A DNA stretch of 64,000 nucleotides from Trichormus_B sp936914905 (lineage in GTDB: Bacteria > Cyanobacteriota > Cyanobacteriia > Cyanobacteriales > Nostocaceae), in the NCBI RefSeq assembly GCF_039871975.1, contig NZ_JBDPLL010000001.1. One strand, given 5' to 3'. The notes beneath the pieces were generated by a model. That model ran no database searches. It was given only the letters and a program-made list of their open reading frames with translations, and was not told where the DNA came from. Both the position numbers and the translations under genes were made by a program. Every line of letters begins with the position of its first letter. Positions within the stretch are counted from its first letter, which is position 1. Positions 20,830 through 29,909 of this stretch are shown here, piece after piece.

Positions 20830-21110
20830 CTAAAAAACCAAACTTAAATTGGTCCCACTGAGGGTAACATTAGAATTACCTAAGTAAGCAAACTCAAACA
20901 CTCCCATTCCACTGAGAACATTTGAGAACATTACCATTTTGGTGGTAGAACAAACTACCAGATATTTGAGTATATACAATACGGATATTACTAGCTTTTA
21001 CAAACTGATCATCAGTAACCACCACAAAATCTGTTGATCATTGTGCTACAGAGTTATTAATCCCATTGAATTTAGTTTTACCCAGTACAACCTAGTCTAG
21101 TCGCGTTTAA
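20830..21110 (-). pseudogene. C-terminal end of a calcium-binding/RTX-like exoprotein
   Basis: The minus strand reads DQFVKASNIRIVYTQ, SGSLFYHQNG, then after a frameshift VFEFAYLGNSNVTLSGTNL and SLVF before TAG (20830-20832). This resembles the terminal domain of cyanobacterial haemolysin-type calcium-binding proteins (LFYNQNG block). The N-terminal part is absent. Confidence 0.4.
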
Positions 21111-22504
21111 GACTGGGTAATAAAGTGAACACTTACCCTACTAATAAATACCCCATTGCCTTGTGATAATTATTTATCAATATTTACTCTACAGCACCAA
21201 CTACTCTAGTTAGTTTAGTATAGTAACTATATATTAACTATAATAGTAACTATTTTGATAATAGTGTCAGTTCCGTTATGTAAAATAACACCCTAGCTAA
21301 TTGATGAGGGTTCAAGGTATGTACAAACATTGTGAATACGACCAAGAGAGGTAAGCGTAGCAAAGAGTTAGCCTAATAAAATAGGCTCTAGTTGTGCCGG
21401 AAGCATTTTTAACATTTCACAAACATATATAATATGAAACCACGACAGTAAGCCCTAAGATCAACAATACCAGAACCGGGACTGTTTTGACAAAACTGAG
21501 CTAGAAGATAGTGGGTTAAGTTAACTATAAAAGAAGAAAGATTAGTAGCACTAGTCACAGATATTTGAACGAGGTTCATGAAATCTCCCAATCCCCAAAA
21601 CGGTTTGGCATCACCAAAATTAAATTTGATTTGGAAGCGAAGTTAGTAGTAGTCGATTATTTTTTGATTATAATAAACTTAGGTCACTAGTAATTAGGTC
21701 ACTAGTAATATAGAACTACGTGACTGCAAGCATTAGTTTTAAGATTGCTCTTCACCAAAATAACTACATTTAGGGGCTTAGCAAATTCTTTGTGCAGTAA
21801 AGTAGCTTGATAAGTATCAGCTTGGATATCTTCGTGAAGACTACTATAACGTAAATATTCATCAGCAATATTACGGTAGTCCAGATTATCTTCTTTTGGG
21901 TTCAGCAGTACCCAGCGACGGGTTTCCCTTCTTCAGGGGTGCTTCACTATATTTACAATGAGAACAACATTTACAATGAGAACAATAATTGGGGTCAAGA
22001 TTTTCTTAGGGTATCTATAATGCTAAATCATGGCTTAACTTGGAAATTATGTGGAAGTTAATATGCCAAGCCCTCTGGAAAGCACTGTCGTTCCCAAAAC
22101 CGTATGAAAGAATCTCATTACCGTCTGATAACTACCACCAATGAATGACCAACAGGAAATTCCCAACATCCTTACTTGTTTACTCATAGCTAACATGGCC
22201 ATCAATGATTCAGCTCAACTGCCGCATTATCGTCACTGTTATTTCTGCTAGTAGGCATTGCATAGTGTTAGGATATCAAAGATAGTCTGTGTGTGACTTT
22301 TGAGTTTTTATTTTGGAAGACTATAACTCTACTACATCAGCCCTCTCTTCATACTCTTTATTTTAGCTAAGGTATTGATTCAAAACAAGCATTTTACTAA
22401 TCTAGCTTTCTTAATCCTCAGCGAGAAATCCACACCCTAAATCTCCCAAACATCGCGTTAGGATGTAATACAGTTAACGGCATAATCTCAGATCATCAGT
22501 TGCT
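21111..22504. other. Degenerate intergenic region with small repeats
   Basis: About 1.4 kb with no supportable intact gene. A minus-strand open piece from about 21915 to 21710 reads WVLLNPKEDNLDYRNIADEY then SLHEDIQADTYQATLLHKEF, probably a dead conserved gene, perhaps a transposase. The 15-mer TAGGTCACTAGTAAT occurs twice in tandem at 21680-21709. A 60-codon minus-strand frame at 21409-21591 is not recognisable. Confidence 0.4.
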
Positions 22505-23194
22505 ATGGAAAATTCCCTAATCAAGGCAGTTCAAGCCTCCTACTACGGTGATAGTTCCTACCGGACACCACCACCAGACTTACCATCCCTACTGCTGAAG
22601 GAACGAATTGTCTATCTGGGAATGCCTTTGGTTTCAGCAGATGAATATAAGCGTCAAATCGGTGTTGATGTAACAAAGTTAATTATTGCTCAGCTACTCT
22701 ATCTAAAATTTGACAATCCAGACAAGCCAATTTTCTTTTATATCAATTCGACAGGTACCTCTTGGTATACAGGGGATTCGATCGGCTATGAAACAGAAGC
22801 GTTTGCCATCTGCGATACTATCGACTATATCAAGACACCAGTACATACAATTTGTATTGGTCAGGCAATTGGCACAGCGGCATTGATCTTATCAGCTGGA
22901 ACCAAAGGTTTTCGGGCTAGTTTACCTCATGCCACCATTGTACTAAACCAACCTCGAAGTGGCACACAGGGTCAAGCAACAGATATTCAAATCTATGCCA
23001 AGGAAGTCTTAGCAAACAAGGCAGCTATCCTGGATATTTTCTCCAAGAACACTGCACAGACTCCTGCAAAAATTGCTAAAGACACTGAGAGGATATTCTA
23101 TTTGACTCCCCAAGAAGCGAAAGAGTATGGGCTAATTGATATCGTCTTAGCAAGCATGAAGGATCTCCCCAAACCTGTACCAATCCTAGCTTAA
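22505..23194 (+). CDS. ClpP-like subunit lacking the catalytic triad (ClpR type)
   Basis: A 229-residue ClpP-fold protein. All three catalytic positions are replaced: Gly123 for Ser (GQAIGTAA), Asn148 for His (VLNQP) and Ile197 for Asp (DTERIFY). It has an internal insertion relative to ClpP (GTSWYTGDSIGYETEAF). It fits the cyanobacterial and plastid ClpR class, which co-assembles with active ClpP in mixed rings and shapes the chamber. It starts a three-gene same-strand run with gaps of 44 and 89 bp, suggesting an operon. Confidence 0.9.
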   Translation: MENSLIKAVQASYYGDSSYRTPPPDLPSLLLKERIVYLGMPLVSADEYKRQIGVDVTKLIIAQLLYLKFDNPDKPIFFYINSTGTSWYTGDSIGYETEAFAICDTIDYIKTPVHTICIGQAIGTAALILSAGTKGFRASLPHATIVLNQPRSGTQGQATDIQIYAKEVLANKAAILDIFSKNTAQTPAKIAKDTERIFYLTPQEAKEYGLIDIVLASMKDLPKPVPILA

Positions 23195-23238
23195 ATTGTT
23201 TCCAATCATCTCATCCCTAGTCTCTTCCAATTGTCCCT

Positions 23239-23901
23239 ATGCCTGTTGATTCAGCACTTCGGGTTCCTTATAACATTCCTGGTAGTAACCAATGGCAGTG
23301 GATCAGTATTAGTCAGCGCATGACTCAGGAGCGCATTCTCTTCTTGAACCAGCCACTCACTACCAGTCTGGCAAATTCCCTCATTTCCTCAATACTGTAT
23401 CTGGATTCAGAGGATCAAAGCAAACCAATCTATCTTTACATCAATTCCCTGGGTGATCCTGTCCTAGCTGGTATGATATATGAAACGGCTGGCATGATGT
23501 CAATTAAATCTTGTTTGGCAATTTATGACACTATGCAGTACATCAAGTCAGAAATTGTTACTATTTGTTTCGGTCAAGCATTTGGCATGGCAGCCCTGAT
23601 CCTATCATCTGGAGCAAAAGGAAAACGGGTCAGTTTACCTCACGCCAGTATGGCACTGACTCAGTTCCAGGTTGCAGCGGAAGGTCAAGCAACAGACATT
23701 CAGGTTAATGCGGAAGAAGTGTTGCGGAAAAGAGCCATTATTCTGGATATTTTCTCCCAAAACACGGGGCAACCAGTGGAAAAAATTAGGAAAGATAGTG
23801 AACGTATTTTCTATATGACTCCTATGGAAGCCAAAGAATACGGACTGATTGATCGGGTTTTGGAAAAAAGTAAACATTTGCAAAACTCCATTGTAGCTTG
23901 A
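23239..23901 (+). CDS. Second ClpP-like subunit lacking the catalytic triad
   Basis: A 220-residue ClpP homologue. Gly116 stands at the nucleophile position (GQAFGMAA), Thr141 at the histidine position (MALTQ) and Ile190 at the aspartate position (DSERIFY). It also has an insertion after INSLGDPVLAG (MIYETAGMMSIKSCL) in place of the usual GGSV turn. The rest of the fold is well kept, so it is a structural ring subunit, not a decaying gene. It lies between the first ClpR-like gene and an active clpP. Confidence 0.9.
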   Translation: MPVDSALRVPYNIPGSNQWQWISISQRMTQERILFLNQPLTTSLANSLISSILYLDSEDQSKPIYLYINSLGDPVLAGMIYETAGMMSIKSCLAIYDTMQYIKSEIVTICFGQAFGMAALILSSGAKGKRVSLPHASMALTQFQVAAEGQATDIQVNAEEVLRKRAIILDIFSQNTGQPVEKIRKDSERIFYMTPMEAKEYGLIDRVLEKSKHLQNSIVA

Positions 23902-23990
23902 TCTAAATCCTGAACTCTGAGTTCTCAAATTTCACCGAAAATCTAGAATTCTACTACAATTCTATCTTCTAATTCTTACCCAATTTTCCT

Positions 23991-24584
23991 ATGCCTATTG
24001 GTATTCCCAAAGTTCCCTATCGCCTCCCTGGTAGCAATTATGAGCAATGGATAGATCTCGAAGATCGTCTATTTCGGGAGCGAATTATTTTTTTGACAGA
24101 GGAAGTAGATGACGGTATTGCCAATGCAATTGTCGCTTATTTGCTCTATTTAGATTCCGATGATCAGACAAAGCCGATTTATCTGTATATCAATTCTCCT
24201 GGTGGATCTGTCACCGCGGGCATGGCAATTTATGACACCATGCAATACATAAAATCTGAAGTAGTTACAATTTGTGTTGGGTTAGCAGCTTCAATGGGAT
24301 CTTTTCTATTAGCCGCTGGGACTCAAGGTAAACGTCTGGCTCTACCTCACTCCCGAATCATGATTCACCAACCTTCTGGTGGAACTCGTGGACAAGCAAC
24401 TGATATTCAAATTGAAGCTCAAGAAATTCTGCGAATTCGTAGTCAGCTAAATCAGATTTATGCTGATAATACTGGTCAAGCTTTGGCCAAGATTGAAAAA
24501 GATATGGATCGTGATTTCTTCATGTCTGCTCAAGAAGCTAAAGAATATGGTTTAATTGACCGTGTGATTGAAGAACGCCTGTAG
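23991..24584 (+). CDS. clpP: ATP-dependent Clp protease proteolytic subunit (active, ClpR-linked)
   Basis: A 197-residue ClpP with an intact triad: Ser101 (AASMGS), His126 (MIHQP) and Asp175 (DMDRDFF). The N-terminus MPIGIPKVPYRLPG is characteristic of the cyanobacterial ClpP3 type that partners ClpR and is served by ClpC. It is the only catalytically competent subunit in this cluster and is distinct from the clpX-linked ClpP at 1716. Its stop is 100 bp before the J-domain gene. Confidence 0.94.
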   Translation: MPIGIPKVPYRLPGSNYEQWIDLEDRLFRERIIFLTEEVDDGIANAIVAYLLYLDSDDQTKPIYLYINSPGGSVTAGMAIYDTMQYIKSEVVTICVGLAASMGSFLLAAGTQGKRLALPHSRIMIHQPSGGTRGQATDIQIEAQEILRIRSQLNQIYADNTGQALAKIEKDMDRDFFMSAQEAKEYGLIDRVIEERL

Positions 24585-24611
24585 AAGGGAAAAAATAAAT
24601 TCAAAATTCAA

Positions 24612-24671
24612 AATCCAAAATTCAAAATGAAGAATTCCTATTCTTGAATTTTTAACTTTGAATTTTGGATT
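24612..24671. repeat. Inverted repeat with AT-rich direct repeats before the J-domain gene
   Basis: AATCCAAAATTCAAA at 24612-24626 is the exact inverse of 24657-24671, with a 30-nt loop containing AAGAAT-TCCT-ATTCTT. Upstream AAAATTCA units are partly tandem. It ends 13 bp before the ATG, so it would structure the leader of the J-protein mRNA or terminate the clp transcript. Confidence 0.7.
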
Positions 24672-24684
24672 GGAGTAAAGCAAT

Positions 24685-25299
24685 ATGGATATCGGAGATT
24701 GCTACCGTTTATTGGGGTTAAGGTCAGGGGCCTCTTTTGCTGAAATCAAGACGTCTTACCGCCGACTAGTACAGCAATATCATCCCGATATCAACCCAGA
24801 TGATGGAAAATCTAAGGAAAAATTCATCGCTGTGACTGAGGCTTATAAATTCCTACAAACGGTTGTACCGCAAGAGAAAACAGCCCCAAAATCAATTAGT
24901 TCATCTGCTATATCAGCTCTTGTAAGTAATGACATTGAGGTAAAGCCCCAGGAGTCAGCATCAACAATAAGTGTAATGCCACATCCACCAAGGTTAGAAG
25001 ACATAGAAGAACGCTTAAAGTGGAACACTTATAAGCAGTTACAGCGGTTCTTACAAGAAAAACGTTTTCCTCAGGCGATCGCACTGGTAGAAGGCTTAGC
25101 AGCAAGATTGCCAGAAGATATAGAAGTACGTCAATGGCAGGCGATCACTTATCAAATTTGGGGCAGGGCTTTAATCGCCGAAAAACAACTCCAAAAAGCT
25201 AGAATCTATCTTAAAAAGGCTATCAAGACAGATCCTTACAACAAGACTCTGTTAATAGAAGTCCAGCGAGATTTTGAACTTTTGGGGATTCAATCTTAG
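24685..25299 (+). CDS. J-domain (DnaJ-like) co-chaperone
   Basis: A 204-residue protein. The J domain spans residues 5-62 with the HPD motif at 33-35, which stimulates the ATPase of an Hsp70 (DnaK). There is no Gly/Phe region or zinc finger, so it is a type III J-protein. After a low-complexity linker, residues 112-200 form helical TPR-like repeats (RFLQEKRFPQAIALVEGLAA, KAIKTDPYN). It follows the clp genes on the same strand, which is consistent with a proteostasis role. Confidence 0.88.
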   Translation: MDIGDCYRLLGLRSGASFAEIKTSYRRLVQQYHPDINPDDGKSKEKFIAVTEAYKFLQTVVPQEKTAPKSISSSAISALVSNDIEVKPQESASTISVMPHPPRLEDIEERLKWNTYKQLQRFLQEKRFPQAIALVEGLAARLPEDIEVRQWQAITYQIWGRALIAEKQLQKARIYLKKAIKTDPYNKTLLIEVQRDFELLGIQS

Positions 25300-25323
25300 G
25301 ATTTATGATTTATTGATATTAGC

Positions 25324-26652
25324 TCATTTATAAGCATGGATATAGTCTACAAAGTAGAATTTAGGAATGAGCCAAAATTTCAACCAAGAATAAACTCCCA
25401 ATCCTAAGAGTGCTATAATGACCACTGGTAGACCTAGCTGGATACGTAAAGCATCAGAAAGAACTGCAACTCCACAAACAGAAATAACAAAATAGGTTAA
25501 AAGCAATATTTGTAATCTTTGTAGATTTTTTAGCGCCTTCCGGCAACTACTACAATGTTGGGTATGTTGGTGGTAACGATCCAACATGACAGCACGGTTG
25601 TTATTGATTTTAGTTTCCGGATTACTAATTCCTACCTTGGAGTAAGGTAGTTCACCATGACAATATTTATCAAACCAAGTCCTAAACTCAATTACTAAAC
25701 GATCTGCGCTTGTAGGCAACTTATAGGCAGTTTTCCAACTTTCGCTTTCTTGTTTTTGTTGCAGTAAATATTCTTGCTGATTTAGCAGAATCATATCTCC
25801 GTCTAGAACTAGATTCCGTATTTTGACGTGTTCCCACCAACGCGGTGTAAGATAATGCAGTGTTTTCTCAAAGTTGCGAGTAAACTGAGCAACAATTCTA
25901 GATTTACCAGGAGAAACTGGTACACAATAAACTATCAGTCCTAATTTCTTTTCACTATCACCAATACTAATTGCATACTCTAACAGACAAGGTGGTTGAA
26001 AAGTGATTGTCGTAGGCAAGCCTCTAGAAATAGAAACTTTAATTAAATTGATTGTTGATTGGATAACATTCATAGGAATGGATGTTGCTTTCTCTCGATT
26101 ACCCTGTACCCCATGATGAGAAAAGGGAACATGACTAGGATCTGCTACATTTTCTACTAAGGTCTGCCAATCATATTCTAAATCACGAATATAAGAAGAC
26201 CAGACAAAACCTTTGTTAGTATCTATGTATGGTGATAAAGGTGGGGATATAGTTGCAGCTAGTTCCGCTGATTTACCATCAGGCCAAACCCAGAGTAAAT
26301 CATTCTCTTGGCGCACTGGTAGAGAAACTACACAGAAATTTTGTTGATTTTTAGCTACAAGTTGAGGATTCTCAGCTTGAGGAATGTGAGTGCAAATACC
26401 CTGACCATCAAACTGCCAACCGTGATAACTACACATAAGATTCCCGGTTTCATCGTCCACTCTTCCTTCACTCAGGGGTGCAAGACGGTGAGGACACTGA
26501 TCTAAAAATACACGGTAATTCTCTGCATCTCTAGGCTTCCATATAACTAGTCGAATTCCTAATAAAGTTACGGGAATAGGTTGCGGTGAATCAAGGTCTT
26601 CAACTGGTGAGAGAGGATACCAGTGCTGGAAAAAGTTGAATTCAGCTTGCAT
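25324..26652 (-). CDS. Rieske (2Fe-2S) oxygenase of the pheophorbide a oxygenase/Tic55/PTC52 type
   Basis: A 442-residue protein. Rieske ligands are Cys53-His55 (CPHR) and Cys74-His77 (CSYHGW). The mononuclear iron site is in ENVADPSHVPFSHHG at about residues 165-180. The C-terminal CSSCRK motif (CxxC) and two hydrophobic helices after it are typical of the PaO/Tic55/PTC52 group, which is membrane-bound and acts on tetrapyrroles or related substrates. The exact substrate is not predictable. It is convergent with the J-domain gene, with only 24 bp between the stops. Confidence 0.87.
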   Translation of the reverse strand: MQAEFNFFQHWYPLSPVEDLDSPQPIPVTLLGIRLVIWKPRDAENYRVFLDQCPHRLAPLSEGRVDDETGNLMCSYHGWQFDGQGICTHIPQAENPQLVAKNQQNFCVVSLPVRQENDLLWVWPDGKSAELAATISPPLSPYIDTNKGFVWSSYIRDLEYDWQTLVENVADPSHVPFSHHGVQGNREKATSIPMNVIQSTINLIKVSISRGLPTTITFQPPCLLEYAISIGDSEKKLGLIVYCVPVSPGKSRIVAQFTRNFEKTLHYLTPRWWEHVKIRNLVLDGDMILLNQQEYLLQQKQESESWKTAYKLPTSADRLVIEFRTWFDKYCHGELPYSKVGISNPETKINNNRAVMLDRYHQHTQHCSSCRKALKNLQRLQILLLTYFVISVCGVAVLSDALRIQLGLPVVIIALLGLGVYSWLKFWLIPKFYFVDYIHAYK

Positions 26653-26701
26653 TTAAGTTCTTCTAAGAATCTTAGATAAGTAAGGGTGTAATAAAAATTT
26701 T

Positions 26702-26963
26702 ATGTCTCAATCTGCAACTACTATCACCATTAAATTGTTTACTGCTTATTAAGAAGCTTATGATCTGAACGAATTAGTGCTGGAATTTCCTGATGCTACA
26801 CCAGTAAAAGCAGTATATGATCGCTTCATCTCTGAACACCTACAAGTAGCAAAATGGTGTGAAGTTACTAGTTTTGGTATCAATCTAATCTTTATGGAAT
26901 CAGACACCTCTCTTATAAGATAGTGATGAAGTCGTACTCATCCAACTGGTTAGCGGTAGTTGA
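26702..26963 (+). pseudogene. moaD: MoaD (molybdopterin synthase sulfur carrier), inactivated
   Basis: Opens MSQSATTITIKLFTAY, then an in-frame TAA at codon 17, continuing EAYDLNELVLEFPDATPVKAV and FGINLIFMES; a frameshift precedes DEVVLIQLVSGS. The terminal Gly-Gly needed for thiocarboxylation reads Gly-Ser. Length and block order match cyanobacterial MoaD of about 87 residues. Loss would affect molybdopterin synthesis unless another copy exists. Confidence 0.75.
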
Positions 26964-27104
26964 ATCAGTTATCAGTTATCAGTTGTTCTTCTCCCCATCT
27001 TACCCAATCTATATCCGATAATAACAGTCGGTTATGTTTGACGTGCATTTTTGCTCGTGTTACTATCATTCCAAAGTTGATGGAAATACGGGGACAGCTA
27101 GTTT

Positions 27105-28409
27105 ATGACTCAGGCGATCGCAAACTTAAACCAAGCGAACACTTCCATATTAAAAGCACTGAAGTGTAAAGAATGTGGAGCAGAATATGAACTCCAAGCT
27201 AGTCATGTTTGTGAGTTATGCTTTGGTCCATTGGAAGTAAAGTATGACTATGATGTTTTGCGTCAGTTTGTAAGTCGAAAAAGTATAGAAACTGGTCCCA
27301 ATTCTATTTGGCGTTATCGTCAGTTTTTACCTGTTGCTACCGATAATTACATAGATGTGGGAACAGGTATGACTCCCCTGGTACATTCCCACCGTCTTGC
27401 CCGTCGCCTGGGTTTAAATAAACTTTATATTAAAAATGATGCTGTCAATATTCCCACCCTGAGCTTTAAGGATCGAGTAGTTTCAGTTGCACTAAGCAGA
27501 GCTAGAGAGCTAGGATTTACGACTGTTTCATGTGCAAGTACCGGCAACTTGGCAAATTCAACCGCTGCGATCGCAGCCTATGCTGGTTTAGATTGTTGTG
27601 TTTTTATTCCTGCTGACTTAGAAGCTGGTAAGGTCTTGGGTAGCTTAATTTATAGTCCTACTCTCATGGCTGTTAAAGGAAATTACGATCAAGTTAACCG
27701 TCTCTGCTCAGAAGTTGCTAATACACACGGCTGGGGTTTTGTCAATATTAACTTACGTCCTTATTACTCCGAAGGTTCCAAAACACTAGGCTTTGAAGTT
27801 GCAGAACAACTAGGCTGGGAACTACCTGACCATATAGTTGCACCACTCGCTTCTGGTTCTCTGTTCACCAAAATTTATAAAGGTTTCAAAGAATTTACAA
27901 AAGTTGGTTTGGTACAAGGTAAGAATGTTCGTTTCAGCGGCGCACAAGCAGAAGGATGTTCCCCCATAGCCACAGCTTTTCAAGAAAGAAGAGACTTTAT
28001 TCAACCAGTTAAACCCAACACAATCGCTAAATCTATCGCCATTGGCAACCCAGCAGATGGAGTCTATGCTATAGAAATCGCTCAAAAAACACGCGGTAAC
28101 ATTGAATCTGTTAGTGATGCAGAGATTATTGACGGTATCAAACTTCTAGCAGAAACTGAAGGTATCTTCACAGAAACCGCAGGTGGTACAACTATTGCCG
28201 TCCTGAAAAAATTAGTAGAAGCTAGCAAAATAGATCCAGATGAAACTACAGTGGTTTACATAACTGGCAACGGTTTGAAAACCCAAGAAGCAATTCAAGG
28301 TTATGTTGGAGAACCTTTGACTATTGATGCCAAACTTGATAGTTTTGAACGGGCGCTAGAAAGATCCCGCACACTCGATCGCCTAGAATGGCAACAAGTT
28401 CTTGTTTAG
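27105..28409 (+). CDS. thrC: Threonine synthase
   Basis: PLP enzyme converting O-phosphohomoserine to threonine in the cytosol. The 434-residue protein has an N-terminal zinc-ribbon-like segment with Cys21, Cys24, Cys36 and Cys39, a PLP lysine at Lys122 in LSFKDR, and the phosphate-binding STGNLANS block. It is complete. A HIP1 site (GCGATCGC) overlaps codons 4-7. A ThiS/MoaD-like sulfur-carrier gene follows 116 bp downstream on the same strand. Confidence 0.94.
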   Translation: MTQAIANLNQANTSILKALKCKECGAEYELQASHVCELCFGPLEVKYDYDVLRQFVSRKSIETGPNSIWRYRQFLPVATDNYIDVGTGMTPLVHSHRLARRLGLNKLYIKNDAVNIPTLSFKDRVVSVALSRARELGFTTVSCASTGNLANSTAAIAAYAGLDCCVFIPADLEAGKVLGSLIYSPTLMAVKGNYDQVNRLCSEVANTHGWGFVNINLRPYYSEGSKTLGFEVAEQLGWELPDHIVAPLASGSLFTKIYKGFKEFTKVGLVQGKNVRFSGAQAEGCSPIATAFQERRDFIQPVKPNTIAKSIAIGNPADGVYAIEIAQKTRGNIESVSDAEIIDGIKLLAETEGIFTETAGGTTIAVLKKLVEASKIDPDETTVVYITGNGLKTQEAIQGYVGEPLTIDAKLDSFERALERSRTLDRLEWQQVLV

Positions 28410-28465
28410 TCTTTATTCAGTAGTCATTATTTGTTAAGCAATCAATAGCTGAATCAATGACCACT

Positions 28466-28521
28466 GATAACTGATAACTGATAACTGATAACTAATAACT
28501 GATAACTGATAACTGATAATT
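28466..28521. repeat. Heptamer short tandem repeat, 8 units
   Basis: Eight heptamers: GATAACT x4, one AATAACT, GATAACT x2, one GATAATT. The array ends 4 bp before the ATG of the sulfur-carrier gene, so it occupies the ribosome-binding position. A shorter related run (CAGTTATCAGTTATCAGTTG) is at 26965-26984. Confidence 0.92.
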
Positions 28522-28525
28522 AACT

Positions 28526-28801
28526 ATGGCCGTAACTGTTTTAGTTCCTACTGCTCTACAAAAATTTACAAATAACCAAGCTTCCCTAGAGTGCAGTGGT
28601 AGCAACATCTCCGAATTATTCGACTCCTTAGAGGAAGCTTGTCCTGGTATCAAGTCGCGTTTGTGTGATGAAGCAGGAAAACCAAGACGCTTTTTGAACT
28701 TGTATGTCAATAGTGAAGATATTCGTTTTTTACAACATACAGAAACTCCCCTTAAAGATGGTGATGAAGTAAGTATAGTTCCGGCTGTTGCTGGTGGTTA
28801 A
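28526..28801 (+). CDS. MoaD/ThiS-family ubiquitin-like sulfur carrier
   Basis: A 91-residue beta-grasp protein ending VSIVPAVAGG. The C-terminal Gly-Gly is the residue pair that is adenylated and thiocarboxylated in ThiS, MoaD and CysO. Blocks typical of the family are LFDSLEEACPGIKSRL, FLNLYVNSEDIRFL and LKDGDEVSIV. Its position behind thrC, a PLP enzyme of the same fold class as CysM, recalls the CysM-CysO arrangement, but a role in cysteine or another thiolation pathway is inference. No Shine-Dalgarno is visible because a heptamer repeat abuts the start. Confidence 0.88.
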   Translation: MAVTVLVPTALQKFTNNQASLECSGSNISELFDSLEEACPGIKSRLCDEAGKPRRFLNLYVNSEDIRFLQHTETPLKDGDEVSIVPAVAGG

Positions 28802-29023
28802 TCTATTTAAATAGAGGATTAGCGCGTGTTTGAACACTTATTATCTGGGTGGTGTCTGTGTTGCTTGCTATTCCAGATTATTTTTTGAGTTATTAGTTCA
28901 AAACTAGTTGAAGTTCTCAAACAGCGATCGGAATAAAATTAGCATTATGTCAAAATAAAAGTGAATGACTATCGCAAGGTAAGCAACTCCCTCAAAAGGC
29001 TAGATAAAGGATTGACCTAAAAA

Positions 29024-29590
29024 ATGGTAGAAGAAACCAATCAAAATCAAGTGGGAGAAGTACCTCCCAGTCGTGATGTACCACTAGCATCAAACCTTCC
29101 GACAGCTAACACACCACATCCCAAAACAGCAAACCCAGTAGTTAACCCGAATGCTGCTGTACCTGCTGAAGAAAAACCCGCTGCTGCTAAACCTGCGGCT
29201 AAAAAAGAAAAACCTCCTGCAGTGGAAGATAAACCATTTGAAGAGTTTATCCAGCAAGAATATTTACCAGCTTTGCAAAAGGTGATCGCACAGGAAGGGA
29301 TACCAGATGTACAATTAACTTTTGCCAAGCAGACCTATCCCATTATTGGATTTAACTCAGCCGAAGAATGTTGGCAAATTATCGGCTCTTGGCAAAATGG
29401 ACAACGCCAATTTAACGTCTATTTTCCCGAAGCAGATATTCAAGGCAAAAAGGGATTTTCTTGTAACGAAGGCAAAAAACCCAGCACCCTTGAATCTTTC
29501 TTAATAGATGAACGCAAAATTACCCTTGATGTGTTGGTATCTCGCCTAGTTTATCGTTTAAACGGTCAAAAGTGGCTAGGTAGAAATTAA
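29024..29590 (+). CDS. DUF2996 family protein
   Basis: A 188-residue protein of unknown function found in cyanobacteria and plastid-bearing organisms. Residues 1-75 are low complexity, rich in Pro, Ala and Lys. The conserved domain runs from about 75 to 188 with FEEFIQQEYLPAL, ECWQIIGSWQNGQRQFNVYF, ADIQGKKGFSC and SFLIDERKITLDVLV. No signal peptide or membrane helix is seen. It reads toward acsF but is separated by 319 bp. Confidence 0.88.
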   Translation: MVEETNQNQVGEVPPSRDVPLASNLPTANTPHPKTANPVVNPNAAVPAEEKPAAAKPAAKKEKPPAVEDKPFEEFIQQEYLPALQKVIAQEGIPDVQLTFAKQTYPIIGFNSAEECWQIIGSWQNGQRQFNVYFPEADIQGKKGFSCNEGKKPSTLESFLIDERKITLDVLVSRLVYRLNGQKWLGRN

Positions 29591-29909
29591 TTATTAGTCA
29601 GTGGTCATTAGTTCTCTATAAGTACTTCTCTTTGCTTCAATTTATGAAGATAATAGATAACGACACTGTTAAAGGAATCGTTATCTATTCCCACAGAGGC
29701 ATTCTCGACTCGAGATTCCCTCACAACCTACGTAACAACTAAAGATTTGTTGCAACTCTTAACTTTTTATTTGCCTTTTTCGAAGCTAGACCTTGCTACA
29801 CTATTTTTAATACAAACGTAATTATTGTCCTTAGCTACACCTTGTGAGAGCATAAGCTTTAACTATTTAGTGTACTTAGAATTAAGAAAAACAAAAGAGC
29901 AATCAAGAC
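29591..29909. other. Intergenic leader upstream of acsF
   Basis: 319 bp with no open gene. It must contain the acsF promoter and a long leader; no operator can be named. Confidence 0.4.

Noticed and set aside
28466..28521. Possible CRISPR array
   Set aside because: The units are 7 bp with no spacers; it is a short tandem repeat.
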